A stretch of 40,919 bases of DNA from assembly GCA_949288715.1 (NCBI GenBank), contig CASELH010000020.1, forward strand, positions 1 to 40,919, read 5' to 3'. This stretch comes from an uncultured Bacteroides sp. GTDB lineage: Bacteria; Bacteroidota; Bacteroidia; Bacteroidales; Bacteroidaceae. The notes below the pieces were generated by a model. The model was not told the DNA's origin, searched no databases, and was given only the letters and a program-made list of their open reading frames with translations. This document shows, piece by piece, positions 1 through 6,681 of this stretch. Numbering within the stretch: position 1 is the first letter of the stretch; the number at the start of each line of letters is the position of its first letter. The translations under genes and the position numbers were made by a program.

Positions 1-26
1 AAGACGGTCTTGAAAGTACTCCTCAT
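1..26 (-). CDS. 5' end of a gene leaving the window; probable tyrosine-type recombinase
   Basis: The minus strand reads ATG at position 26 and then M-R-S-T-F-K-T-V before the window ends. An A/G-rich AAGGATT lies just upstream, and a TAnnTTTG promoter box is at 49-56. Many Bacteroides tyrosine recombinases begin MRSTFK followed by a hydrophobic run, which is the only basis for the name. Such enzymes often sit beside surface-structure genes and control their phase variation, and a fimbrillin gene lies on the same strand directly upstream. Only eight codons are visible, so the identity is a guess, while the presence of a start is better supported. Confidence 0.4.
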
Positions 27-48
27 AATCCTTGCTTTTTGTTTGGTG

Positions 49-56
49 CAAAATTA
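49..56 (-). promoter_or_regulatory. Promoter -7 box of the gene leaving at the left edge
   Basis: TAATTTTG on the minus strand fits the Bacteroidota consensus TAnnTTTG and lies 22 nt upstream of the ATG at 26. The rest of 57-296 shows no gene or clear repeat. Confidence 0.55.
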
Positions 57-302
57 GTTTACGGGAGTTGTAAAGGCAGAATGTAAACCTACGCAGAACG
101 CAGAAATAGAGACAGTTAGTGTTAAATGTGCATCCGGTGTCGGGTAATGGTTTGGAAGTGCATCTATTGCTGCAATTCGCCTAAATCCGTTTTTCCGCCC
201 TTATGCCATGCTGTGCCACTCGAAGCCAAACTCTCTGACCGTCAGTGAGAATGCTCAAATTCGCTTATTTTTGCTTTTTATCCTATTCTTTTCTTCAAAA
301 AA

Positions 303-359
303 AGCCTGTCTGAATTTCCCCTCCCTTTAGCGGCATTGTTGGCGAAATCCAAACAGGCT
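303..359 (-). terminator. Terminator of the fimbrillin gene
   Basis: Arms at 345-359 and 303-317 form a 15-bp stem with two mismatches on the minus strand, followed by a run of seven T (A at 297-303 on the plus strand). It lies about 40 nt after the fimbrillin stop codon and separates that gene from the one leaving at position 26. Confidence 0.75.
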
Positions 360-398
360 CTTGCCGGTACGTTCCGTCCGGCTACCCGTGCCATATTG

Positions 399-1295
399 TT
401 ATTGGTAGTCCACGGACACTTCCTTTATGTATCGCTTGCCGGCCTCGAAGTTCGTGCCCGTCAAGGGCTGGCTGGCCAACTCTTCCCCTTCGGCATTGCG
501 GATGATGACGCGGAAGCTCTTGCCGCTCATATCGTCCGGCACAAGCAGCATGTTGGCGGTAAAGGTGTTGGTGTTGATGCCTATCAGATTCATGCGGATT
601 CCGGTGGTGTGCCCTGCACCGTTTGTTTCATCCGACCAATAGTTGAAACGTTGGTCTGTAGGAAATATGAAGTCATCATCATTCATTGCCTCCAGGACAA
701 TGCGGTCAGGCGTTTCCCCTTCGGGCATGGTCACCTTGAAGCTCAGCATCGCCATCATCGACTGGAATTGCAAGGGGGCGGTTATCGCGCCGTTTTCGCA
801 CTTGCCTTTGGTCATCATGGCATTGTAGTCGACCAGGTGCTCAAAGGTGTTGTCGCCCATTTGCCCGTAATTCTCGCCGGGCGAGCCCGGCGTAACAATA
901 CTGTAGCCTAGGTAGCTGACATCCGTTTTGTAGAAGGCGTAGAACTCTTCACCCATTGCGTCGGCCTCGCTTTCGCGTAGCGTGAAGGTGGCGCTTGTCG
1001 AGCCCTCCTCTCCCTTGCAACGGTAAGTAAATTCGTGGTCGTTGTCGTCTCTGAGGGTAATTTCGTCCCATTCGGGCCTCCACGTCACAGTTATGCCTCC
1101 GCCTTGCTCTTCTTCGTAAGCCACGCGCGTGCCGGGCGCGCCGGGCAACTGGGCGGTAAGGATTTGGGGAACTTTGCTCAAGCCGTTCCCGTCGTTTGCT
1201 TCGTCGTTCAAAGCCTCGTCCGAGGTGCAGGCTGCCAGCATGCACAGGCCGATGGCTGCCGACATCAGGGTGATGTTTCTCAGTGTCTTTTTCAT
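399..1295 (-). CDS. Fimbrillin family lipoprotein (FimA/Mfa1-like)
   Basis: The 298-residue protein starts with a type II signal peptide: a short basic start, a hydrophobic stretch and a lipobox LAAC with Cys23, so it should be lipid-modified and exported. A Thr-Arg pair (about residues 56-57) follows the mature N-terminus, as in fimbrillins where an arginine-type protease cleaves before assembly. The C-terminus carries the family pattern of a Phe-Glu-Ala-Gly-Lys-Arg-Tyr turn and a final beta strand. Fimbrillins polymerise into surface fimbriae by donor-strand exchange. It stands 33 nt after a 39-residue peptide gene, probably in the same transcript. No anchor, usher or tip gene adjoins it, so it may be an orphan subunit or the start of a cluster. 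Family assignment is good; its place in a fibre is unknown. Confidence 0.8.
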   Translation of the reverse strand: MKKTLRNITLMSAAIGLCMLAACTSDEALNDEANDGNGLSKVPQILTAQLPGAPGTRVAYEEEQGGGITVTWRPEWDEITLRDDNDHEFTYRCKGEEGSTSATFTLRESEADAMGEEFYAFYKTDVSYLGYSIVTPGSPGENYGQMGDNTFEHLVDYNAMMTKGKCENGAITAPLQFQSMMAMLSFKVTMPEGETPDRIVLEAMNDDDFIFPTDQRFNYWSDETNGAGHTTGIRMNLIGINTNTFTANMLLVPDDMSGKSFRVIIRNAEGEELASQPLTGTNFEAGKRYIKEVSVDYQ

Positions 1296-1328
1296 TTTTC
1301 TGCTTGTTTTAGTGATACATTCGGTTGC

Positions 1329-1448
1329 TTATTCCCAGTTGTCGGGGTCATACCCGTCGGTCACGGCACTCAGTTCCATGCCGCGTTCCACGGCCACTTC
1401 CACCACTTCTACTAGTGGGGATACGTACTCTTGCTTTTCTTCTTTCAT
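1329..1448 (-). CDS. 39-residue peptide gene upstream of fimbrillin
   Basis: An ATG at 1448 opens 39 codons ending in TAA at 1329-1331. The product is highly acidic: a charged N-terminus (MKEEKQEY), then Val-rich PLVEVVEVAVERGMELS, and a polar end with DPDNWE. It has no signal peptide. Short peptides of this pattern (Tyr-x-x-Pro, alternating Val/Glu, Gly-Met, Trp near the end) recur in Bacteroidota next to exported lipoproteins and fimbrillins, but I know of no function. It has its own promoter box at 1507-1514 and precedes the fimbrillin gene by 33 nt, so the two are probably co-transcribed. Confidence 0.65.
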   Translation of the reverse strand: MKEEKQEYVSPLVEVVEVAVERGMELSAVTDGYDPDNWE

Positions 1449-1506
1449 AATGATTGTTTTTAGTGGATTAATATGTTTAATTAATGATTTTTGTCGAATG
1501 CATCTG

Positions 1507-1514
1507 CAAAGGTA
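1507..1514 (-). promoter_or_regulatory. Promoter of the peptide-fimbrillin transcript
   Basis: TACCTTTG on the minus strand matches TAnnTTTG, 58 nt upstream of the ATG at 1448. The leader of roughly 50 nt is A/T-rich. Between this box and the repeat element at 1726 there is about 210 bp of A/T-rich DNA with nested inverted repeats (1640-1677) and no gene. Confidence 0.7.
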
Positions 1515-1639
1515 TGCTTTTATTTAAAATAATAGAACTATTTCCCAGATTATTTTTCAAAAAAGTCCGGCAAGGGGTATCCTGTTTCCTGTGAATTCAT
1601 TTTTCCATACAGTCCAAATCGTGAATATTTACACGCAAA

Positions 1640-1677
1640 TATCCTTGAATCAAGCATTTATGCAGGATATCTGATTC
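1640..1677 (-). repeat. Nested inverted repeats upstream of the fimbrillin promoter
   Basis: ATATCC at 1640-1645 is mirrored by GGATAT at 1665-1670, and GAATCA at 1647-1652 by TGATTC at 1672-1677. The arms interleave, so two alternative foldings or two overlapping protein sites are possible. The site is about 125 bp upstream of the -7 box, where an activator or repressor could bind. There is no direct evidence of function. Confidence 0.3.
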
Positions 1678-1725
1678 TGGAATATTCTGTATGTTAAGCG
1701 AATACGCTATTGATTTGTATTGCAG

Positions 1726-1848
1726 ATTTACCTCCTTCGTCCTTTCTTCGTACCCCATTCGTACCTCATTCGGTATTGCTTCGCTCGTGGCTTGGCCTTA
1801 TGGAGCGAAGGTGGAGCGTAGGAAATGCGGACAAGGTGGGTAAGAAAA
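1726..1848 (-). repeat. Dispersed ~124-bp element, copy 1: 50-bp core plus 11-bp-period array
   Basis: Read on the minus strand, 1848 to 1799 is a core that matches 19059-19108 at 47 of 50 positions. A variable 12 bp and a shared GAGCGAAGCA follow. Then come four 11-bp steps (units such as GGTACGAATGG and GGTACGAAGAA) and a terminal GGTAAAT. The two copies align without gaps over about 123 bp. This copy lies between the YtxH promoter (1899, plus) and the fimbrillin promoter (1514, minus). The 11-bp period is not a multiple of three, so the array is non-coding. Confidence 0.85.
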
Positions 1849-1898
1849 TTTAAACGAAAAAAAACGCCCCGAGGCGAGGCTTTTTCAAAACAAATGCT

Positions 1899-1906
1899 TA
1901 ACTTTG
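1899..1906 (+). promoter_or_regulatory. Promoter of the YtxH-holin operon
   Basis: TAACTTTG matches TAnnTTTG, 39 nt upstream of the ATG at 1946. A purine-rich GAAAGGAGA stands 7-15 nt before the start codon. Confidence 0.7.
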
Positions 1907-1945
1907 TGGTATCGATAAACCTTTAATAAAGAAAGGAGATACACT

Positions 1946-2155
1946 ATGAGAGCATTGAACGTACTGGCCGCTTTCTTGGGCGGTGCTGCGGTAGGCGCAG
2001 CCATCGGCATTTTGTTTGCACCCGAAAAGGGTGAGGACACCCGCAACCGGATTGCGGAAGCACTGCGCAAAAAAGGAATCCGCCTGAACAGGCGTGAAAT
2101 GGATGAACTGGTAGACGAAATTGCTTCGGAAATTAAAACTGAAGCAGCCGAATAA
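1946..2155 (+). CDS. YtxH domain-containing small membrane protein
   Basis: The 69-residue protein has one N-terminal Gly/Ala-rich membrane segment (about residues 5-25), then the YtxH hallmark FAPEKGEDTR at the membrane edge and a charged amphipathic helix to the C-terminus. YtxH proteins are general-stress or envelope-associated proteins of unknown biochemistry. A GGAGA ribosome-binding site precedes the ATG. It is the first gene of a three-gene unit with a holin-like protein and an 86-residue protein. Confidence 0.8.
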   Translation: MRALNVLAAFLGGAAVGAAIGILFAPEKGEDTRNRIAEALRKKGIRLNRREMDELVDEIASEIKTEAAE

Positions 2156-2181
2156 ACCGGTGAAAGAAAAACAGAGCCATC

Positions 2182-2562
2182 ATGTTTGCCGACGACAAGA
2201 GCATAGAGAGCCTGCGACAACTGTTTCGCGAGTTTAAGGAATACCTGCGGCTGCAGCGGGACTATACCCGGCTGGAGGTGACGGAAAAGCTGTCCATACT
2301 GCTTTCCACCCTCATCGTGGTGTTGCTGGCCGTCATCCTGGGCATGATGGCTCTGTTTTACATTTCCTTCATGTTGGTCTACCTGCTGGCTCCGGCGTTG
2401 GGCAGCATGCTGGCGGGTTTCGGCTTGATTGCGGCCTTTCACCTGCTGCTTATCTTTCTGCTGTTTGCCTTCCGCAAGCAACTCATTGTAAACCCTATGG
2501 TAAGGTTCATTGCCGGGCTGTTTCTGGCCAAGCCTGCCGCTAACGACACGCCCCATGAATGA
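2182..2562 (+). CDS. Phage holin family (DUF1469-type) membrane protein
   Basis: The 126-residue protein begins with an amphipathic charged helix (about 1-38) and has two long hydrophobic segments (about 39-62 and 68-95). A short basic tail follows. This is the layout of the DUF1469 / holin-superfamily inner-membrane proteins that are common chromosomal genes and not evidence of a prophage. It lies 26 nt after the YtxH gene, and its end overlaps the next start by 8 nt. The function is probably envelope-related and remains unproven. Confidence 0.75.
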   Translation: MFADDKSIESLRQLFREFKEYLRLQRDYTRLEVTEKLSILLSTLIVVLLAVILGMMALFYISFMLVYLLAPALGSMLAGFGLIAAFHLLLIFLLFAFRKQLIVNPMVRFIAGLFLAKPAANDTPHE

Positions 2563-2815
2563 TTTGCGCGCACATACTTCCCTCACCCTGGAAGACATCG
2601 GTCGGCAGAAGGCCGAATTGCTGGCGCAGATAAGGCAACACCAGCAAGAGATGGGGCGCCTGGGCAAGCAGTTGGCGGCGCCCCTGCGCCCGGCTGCAAG
2701 CAAGGGTAACTCCGTGGTGCGGGCATTCAACACCAGTCTGGCCGTGATAGACGGCATAAGGATGGGCATTAAGCTGATGCGCAGCCTGCGGAATGTGTTT
2801 GGCCGAAAGGCATGA
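2555..2815 (+). CDS. Small hypothetical protein of the YtxH operon (86 residues)
   Basis: The start is ATG 2555, which overlaps the end of the holin-like gene. An in-frame upstream start at 2510 would lie deep inside that gene and is unlikely. The protein has a charged coiled-coil-like stretch rich in Gln, Lys and Glu (about 14-35), an Ala/Pro-rich middle and a basic amphipathic C-terminus. I see no signal peptide or clear membrane span and no family I can name. Co-translation suggests it works with the two membrane proteins before it. Confidence 0.65.
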   Translation: MNDLRAHTSLTLEDIGRQKAELLAQIRQHQQEMGRLGKQLAAPLRPAASKGNSVVRAFNTSLAVIDGIRMGIKLMRSLRNVFGRKA

Positions 2816-2825
2816 ACGATTCATC

Positions 2826-2901
2826 TTTCACCCGCAGATGGCACGGATGACGCAGATTTTATATTTTTTATCTGTGTTATCCGTGCCATCTGCGGGTGAA
2901 A
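2826..2901 (+). repeat. Long imperfect palindrome after the YtxH operon
   Basis: Arms 2826-2857 and 2870-2901 pair over 32 bp with only two G-T type differences around a 12-nt A/T-rich loop. The right arm is followed by a few A, then TTCTTTTT. It could end transcription from the YtxH operon. The stem is far longer than a usual terminator, which fits a dispersed palindromic repeat used as one. Confidence 0.75.
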
Positions 2902-2959
2902 ATTCTTTTTAAAACTTCAGCATAAACGCAATGAAGGCCTTTGCCTAATAATTTGAATA

Positions 2960-2988
2960 AAGGGGCTGCGCTTGTTCGGTAGCCCCTT
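2960..2988 (-). terminator. Terminator of manA
   Basis: AAGGGGCT at 2960-2967 pairs with AGCCCCTT at 2981-2988. On the minus strand the hairpin starts 6 nt after the manA stop codon and is followed by TATTCAAATTATT. Confidence 0.65.
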
Positions 2989-2994
2989 AGGGCA

Positions 2995-3966
2995 TCACAC
3001 GTAGGTTTCCAGCAGTTTCACATGCCCATCGGGCAAGATGGTAACTTCCTGCGTGGCGGCGGGGAGCAACACGGTTTCGCCGGCACGGAGGGTAATCTCG
3101 TTCTTGGCGTCGTCCAGCAGGCGGCAAGCCCCCTCCACACAAATGAAGATGACGAAGGAATCGAGCTCAGAGTAGTCGCACGTGATGTCCTCCGTCATGT
3201 CGTAAACCGAGGTGGTGAAGTAGGGGCATGCCACCAGTTCCACAGGCTCATTGGGCACCGGCTCGTAGGCGGTGCGGAAATCATCTCCCACATCTTCGTA
3301 GTTGATGGCATCCACTGCCTGGTTGACGTGCAGCTCGCGCAACTTGCCATTCTTGTCCCTGCGGTTATAGTCGAATATGCGGTAAGTGATGTCCGACGTT
3401 TGCTGTATTTCGGCCACAAAGACGCCGGCGCCAATGCCGTGCACGCGGCCGGCCGGCACGTAGAACACGTCGCCCGGCTTTACGGCACAGGCCTGCAGCA
3501 CGTCGGCAAACGTTCCGTCGGCCACGCGCTCCTTGTACTCTTTCGGAGTGATTTCCTGCGAAAAACCGGAAATGAGCCGGGCGCCCGGCTCGGCAGAGAT
3601 GACGTACCACATTTCGTTTTTGCCGAAACTGTTGTGGCGCTTCCTGGCCAGTTCGTCGCCGGGATGCACCTGGATGGACAAATCCTGCTTGGCGTCGATA
3701 AACTTGATGAGCAGCGGGAACTTGTTGCCGAAACGCGCATAGTTGGCCTCGCCCATCAGCTCTTCTTTATAGGTGCGCACCATCTCGGGCAGCGTCATGC
3801 CCTTGCAGGGGCCGTTGGCCACGACAGACTCGCTGCCTTCCACTGCCGACACTTCCCAACTTTCGCCCACGTTGGGCAGATTTTCTTTCAACTGTTTGAA
3901 CGGGATAATTTTCTCTCCTCCCCAAAGCGTTTGCTTCAAGATAGGTTCAAATTTCAGGGGATACAT
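2995..3966 (-). CDS. manA: Mannose-6-phosphate isomerase, class I
   Basis: This cytosolic zinc enzyme interconverts mannose 6-phosphate and fructose 6-phosphate, linking mannose use and GDP-sugar synthesis to glycolysis. Of its 323 residues, the zinc-site residues are visible as Gln99 and His101 in IQVHPGDE, Glu118 in GKNEMWYV and His176 in GRVHGIG. Arg196 in TYRIFDYNR is the likely catalytic arginine. The length fits the short class I form of Firmicutes and Bacteroidota (about 320). It stands alone on the minus strand with its own promoter (4025-4032) and terminator, divergent from the galactose operon. Confidence 0.92.
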   Translation of the reverse strand: MYPLKFEPILKQTLWGGEKIIPFKQLKENLPNVGESWEVSAVEGSESVVANGPCKGMTLPEMVRTYKEELMGEANYARFGNKFPLLIKFIDAKQDLSIQVHPGDELARKRHNSFGKNEMWYVISAEPGARLISGFSQEITPKEYKERVADGTFADVLQACAVKPGDVFYVPAGRVHGIGAGVFVAEIQQTSDITYRIFDYNRRDKNGKLRELHVNQAVDAINYEDVGDDFRTAYEPVPNEPVELVACPYFTTSVYDMTEDITCDYSELDSFVIFICVEGACRLLDDAKNEITLRAGETVLLPAATQEVTILPDGHVKLLETYV

Positions 3967-4024
3967 TTGTAGGTTGCTTAAAGTGAAACTTTCAGTTAAT
4001 GATTTGATTTATAGAATGTGGGCG

Positions 4025-4032
4025 CAAACATA
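4025..4032 (-). promoter_or_regulatory. Promoter of manA
   Basis: TATGTTTG on the minus strand matches TAnnTTTG, 58 nt upstream of the manA ATG. Confidence 0.65.
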
Positions 4033-4109
4033 CGAAAAATATCCGTTGCAAAGCCTTTTGCTAAACGCTAAACTTTCCTAATTTTTTCCCTACATTTCCT
4101 TGTAATTAC

Positions 4110-4140
4110 TTGGGGATACAAAAGAAAATCTCTTTATTTG
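4110..4140 (+). promoter_or_regulatory. Probable promoter of the galactose operon
   Basis: TTGG at 4110 and TTTATTTG at 4133-4140 (one mismatch to TAnnTTTG) have the same 23-bp offset as the matching boxes before tkt and nadE. The ATG follows 25 nt later. Confidence 0.45.
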
Positions 4141-4165
4141 CATAAAAATAAAATAATACCATAAT

Positions 4166-5263
4166 ATGACGAACACTCCATTTACAGATAATAATTTGTC
4201 AGGATTGAGCAGAAAGGATTTTCAAAAGGTCATCAACGAAAAAGAAACCGACCTGTTTATCCTAAAAAACAAACTGGGAATGGAAGTGGCTGCCACGAAC
4301 TACGGATGTGCGCTACTTTCCATCATGGTGCCCGACAAGAACGGGACATACGGCAATGTGGTCATGGGGCACGACAGCATAGATCACGTCATCAACAGTC
4401 CCGAGCCGTTTTTAAGTACCATTATCGGGCGTTACGGCAACCGTATAGCCAAAGGTAAGTTCACCCTGTATGGCGAAGAGCACCGGCTGGCCATCAACAA
4501 TGGCCCGAACTCGCTGCACGGAGGGCCTACGGGTTTCCACGCACGGGTGTGGAACGCTACGCAGCCCGACCCCGGCACGGTGATATTCCGTTATCTGTCG
4601 GCCGATGGTGAGGAAGGCTTTCCCGGAAACCTGAAGGTGAAGGTGACTTATCGATTGGACGATGACGCCAATGCACTCATCATAGAGTATAAAGCCACTA
4701 CGGACAAGGCTACCATTGTAAACCTCACCAGCCACGGTTTCTTCAACCTGGCAGGCATAGCCAATCCCACACCGACGGTATTGGACCAACTCGTCTCCAT
4801 CAATGCCGACTACTATGTACCTATTGATGACACCTCCATACCTACGGGCGAAATTCTGAAAGTGGAAGGCACTCCGATGGACTTCCGCACGGCGCATGCT
4901 GTAGGTGAGAACATCGATGCCCCCTTCCAGCAGCTGAAAAACGGGGCAGGCTATGACCACTGCTATGTGCTGAATAAGACGGAAAGCGGCGAACTGACCC
5001 TTGCCGCTACTTGCCAAGACCCGACAAGCGGGCGCACCATGGAAGTTTATACTACTGAAAACGGGTTGCAATTCTATACCGCCAACTGGCTGAACGGATT
5101 TGCCGGTGCGCATGGCGCCACCTTCCCTGCCCGGAGTGCCGTATGCTTTGAAGCACAGTGCTTCCCCGACACGCCAAACAAACCTCACTTCCCCTCGGCT
5201 GTGCTGTTGCCGGGAGATGAGTACCAGCAAATCACCATATACAAATTCGGAGTCACAGACTAA
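4166..5263 (+). CDS. galM: Aldose 1-epimerase (galactose mutarotase)
   Basis: GalM converts beta- to alpha-galactose, the form galactokinase accepts. The 365-residue protein has the family landmarks: GRYGNRIAKG at 88-97, NGPNSLHGG with His118, LTSHGFFNLAG with the presumed acid His190, YDH around Asp263 and the presumed base Glu329 in VCFEAQCFPD. There is no signal peptide, so it should act in the cytoplasm, although Bacteroidota also have exported versions. An N-terminal stretch of about 25 residues precedes the usual start of homology. It is the first gene of the galM-transporter-galK operon. Confidence 0.92.
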   Translation: MTNTPFTDNNLSGLSRKDFQKVINEKETDLFILKNKLGMEVAATNYGCALLSIMVPDKNGTYGNVVMGHDSIDHVINSPEPFLSTIIGRYGNRIAKGKFTLYGEEHRLAINNGPNSLHGGPTGFHARVWNATQPDPGTVIFRYLSADGEEGFPGNLKVKVTYRLDDDANALIIEYKATTDKATIVNLTSHGFFNLAGIANPTPTVLDQLVSINADYYVPIDDTSIPTGEILKVEGTPMDFRTAHAVGENIDAPFQQLKNGAGYDHCYVLNKTESGELTLAATCQDPTSGRTMEVYTTENGLQFYTANWLNGFAGAHGATFPARSAVCFEAQCFPDTPNKPHFPSAVLLPGDEYQQITIYKFGVTD

Positions 5264-5305
5264 AACAATCAATCTAATTTATAAACTTACTAATTCCAAA
5301 GTATC

Positions 5306-6619
5306 ATGACACAACAAAAACAGAGCGGGAATATTATGGCCATCATTGTGATGATATTCCTGTTTGGTATGATTTCGTTCGTTACCAACTTAGCCTCTCC
5401 TATGGGAGACATCTTAAAATTCCAATTTGGCGTAGCCAACTGGATGGGAACCTTGGGCGTATTTGCCAACTTCATTGCTTACGCGGTGATGGGTTACCCG
5501 GCCGGCAACATGCTTCAGAAATTGGGATACAAAAAGACTGCCTTGATAGCCGTAACCGTAGGCTTCGTGGGCGTAGGTATACAAACCTTGTCGGGTGTGG
5601 CCGGCAGCTTCGGCGTTTATCTGCTGGGAGCTTTCATTTCTGGCTTCTCCATGTGTTTGCTCAATACTACGGTAAATCCCATGCTGAACAGTCTGGGCGG
5701 CGGCGGCAACAAGGGTAACCAGCTGATTCAATTGGGCGGCTCGTTTAATTCATTGGCCGGTACTGCCGTAATCATACTGACCGGTATTTTGATACCTTCC
5801 ATTACAAACGCACAAATCAGCGATGTATTCCCGTTGATGTATGCCGCACTGGCCATTTTTGCCTTTGCCTTTTTTGTTATTCTGTTCTCTAAGATTCCCG
5901 AAAAGGAACAGGTGGAAGAGAAGAAGGAGGAAGCCCCGTCGCAATATGGTCCGTTGTCGTTCCGCCACTTTGTGTTGGGTGCCGTCGGCATCTTTGTATA
6001 TGTAGGCGTTGAAGTAGGTGTGCCCAATGTCTTGAATAAATGGCTGCAGAATCCCGACCTGGATGTGCTGGAATTGGGTGGTGCCGGTGGCGCAGAAGCT
6101 ATCGCCGCATCGGTTGCTGCTACTTACTGGTTCTTGATGCTAGTGGGTCGTCTGCTGGGCGCCGCATTGGGCAGTAAGATTTCGGCCAAAGCCATGCTGG
6201 GTACCGCATCGTGTGTGGCCTTGCTGCTGACGCTTGTTGCTATCTTTGCTCCGACAACCGTTATGGTAGACATGCCGGTATTCAAAAACAGTGCGGATGG
6301 CATGTTCGGACTGGTGAGCCTGCCTGTCAATGCTATGTTGCTGACGTTGGTAGGTCTTTGCACCTCTGTGATGTGGGGCGGTATCTTTAACCTCGCCGTA
6401 GAAGGCCTTGGCAAATATACGGAAAAGGCATCGGGCATTTTCATGGCTCTGGTTTGCGGAGGTGGTATTTGGCCGCTGCTGCAAAACGCTATTGTGGACA
6501 TGAATGGAGGTACAGGCTACCTGTCCAGTTACTGGCTTATCGTAGTGCTGCTGGCTTACCTGCTGTATTATAGCCTGATCGGCAGTAAGAATGTCAACAA
6601 GAATATTCCTGTGGACTGA
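5306..6619 (+). CDS. MFS sugar importer, FucP/GluP family (probable glucose/galactose permease)
   Basis: The 437-residue protein has about twelve membrane segments and the FucP-type start (FLFGMISFVTNLASPMGDIL) followed by a Phe-rich second helix. It has a charged cytoplasmic loop of Glu/Lys residues near 200-215. Family members import fucose, glucose or galactose with protons or sodium. Position between galM and galK points strongly to galactose, perhaps with glucose. The gene follows galM by 42 nt. Specificity cannot be read from sequence. Confidence 0.87.
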   Translation: MTQQKQSGNIMAIIVMIFLFGMISFVTNLASPMGDILKFQFGVANWMGTLGVFANFIAYAVMGYPAGNMLQKLGYKKTALIAVTVGFVGVGIQTLSGVAGSFGVYLLGAFISGFSMCLLNTTVNPMLNSLGGGGNKGNQLIQLGGSFNSLAGTAVIILTGILIPSITNAQISDVFPLMYAALAIFAFAFFVILFSKIPEKEQVEEKKEEAPSQYGPLSFRHFVLGAVGIFVYVGVEVGVPNVLNKWLQNPDLDVLELGGAGGAEAIAASVAATYWFLMLVGRLLGAALGSKISAKAMLGTASCVALLLTLVAIFAPTTVMVDMPVFKNSADGMFGLVSLPVNAMLLTLVGLCTSVMWGGIFNLAVEGLGKYTEKASGIFMALVCGGGIWPLLQNAIVDMNGGTGYLSSYWLIVVLLAYLLYYSLIGSKNVNKNIPVD

Positions 6620-6681
6620 AACTGAGACGCGCAGAAAATGCGCAAAAACAATATCACTTACACTTATAAAATCTTAATGTT

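Noticed and set aside
2182-2562. Prophage holin
   Set aside because: The protein belongs to a widespread chromosomal holin-like family; no endolysin, capsid or integrase gene surrounds it.
3022-3972. 316-residue plus-strand reading frame opposite manA
   Set aside because: It is an antisense frame; the zinc-site motifs of ManA on the minus strand settle the strand.
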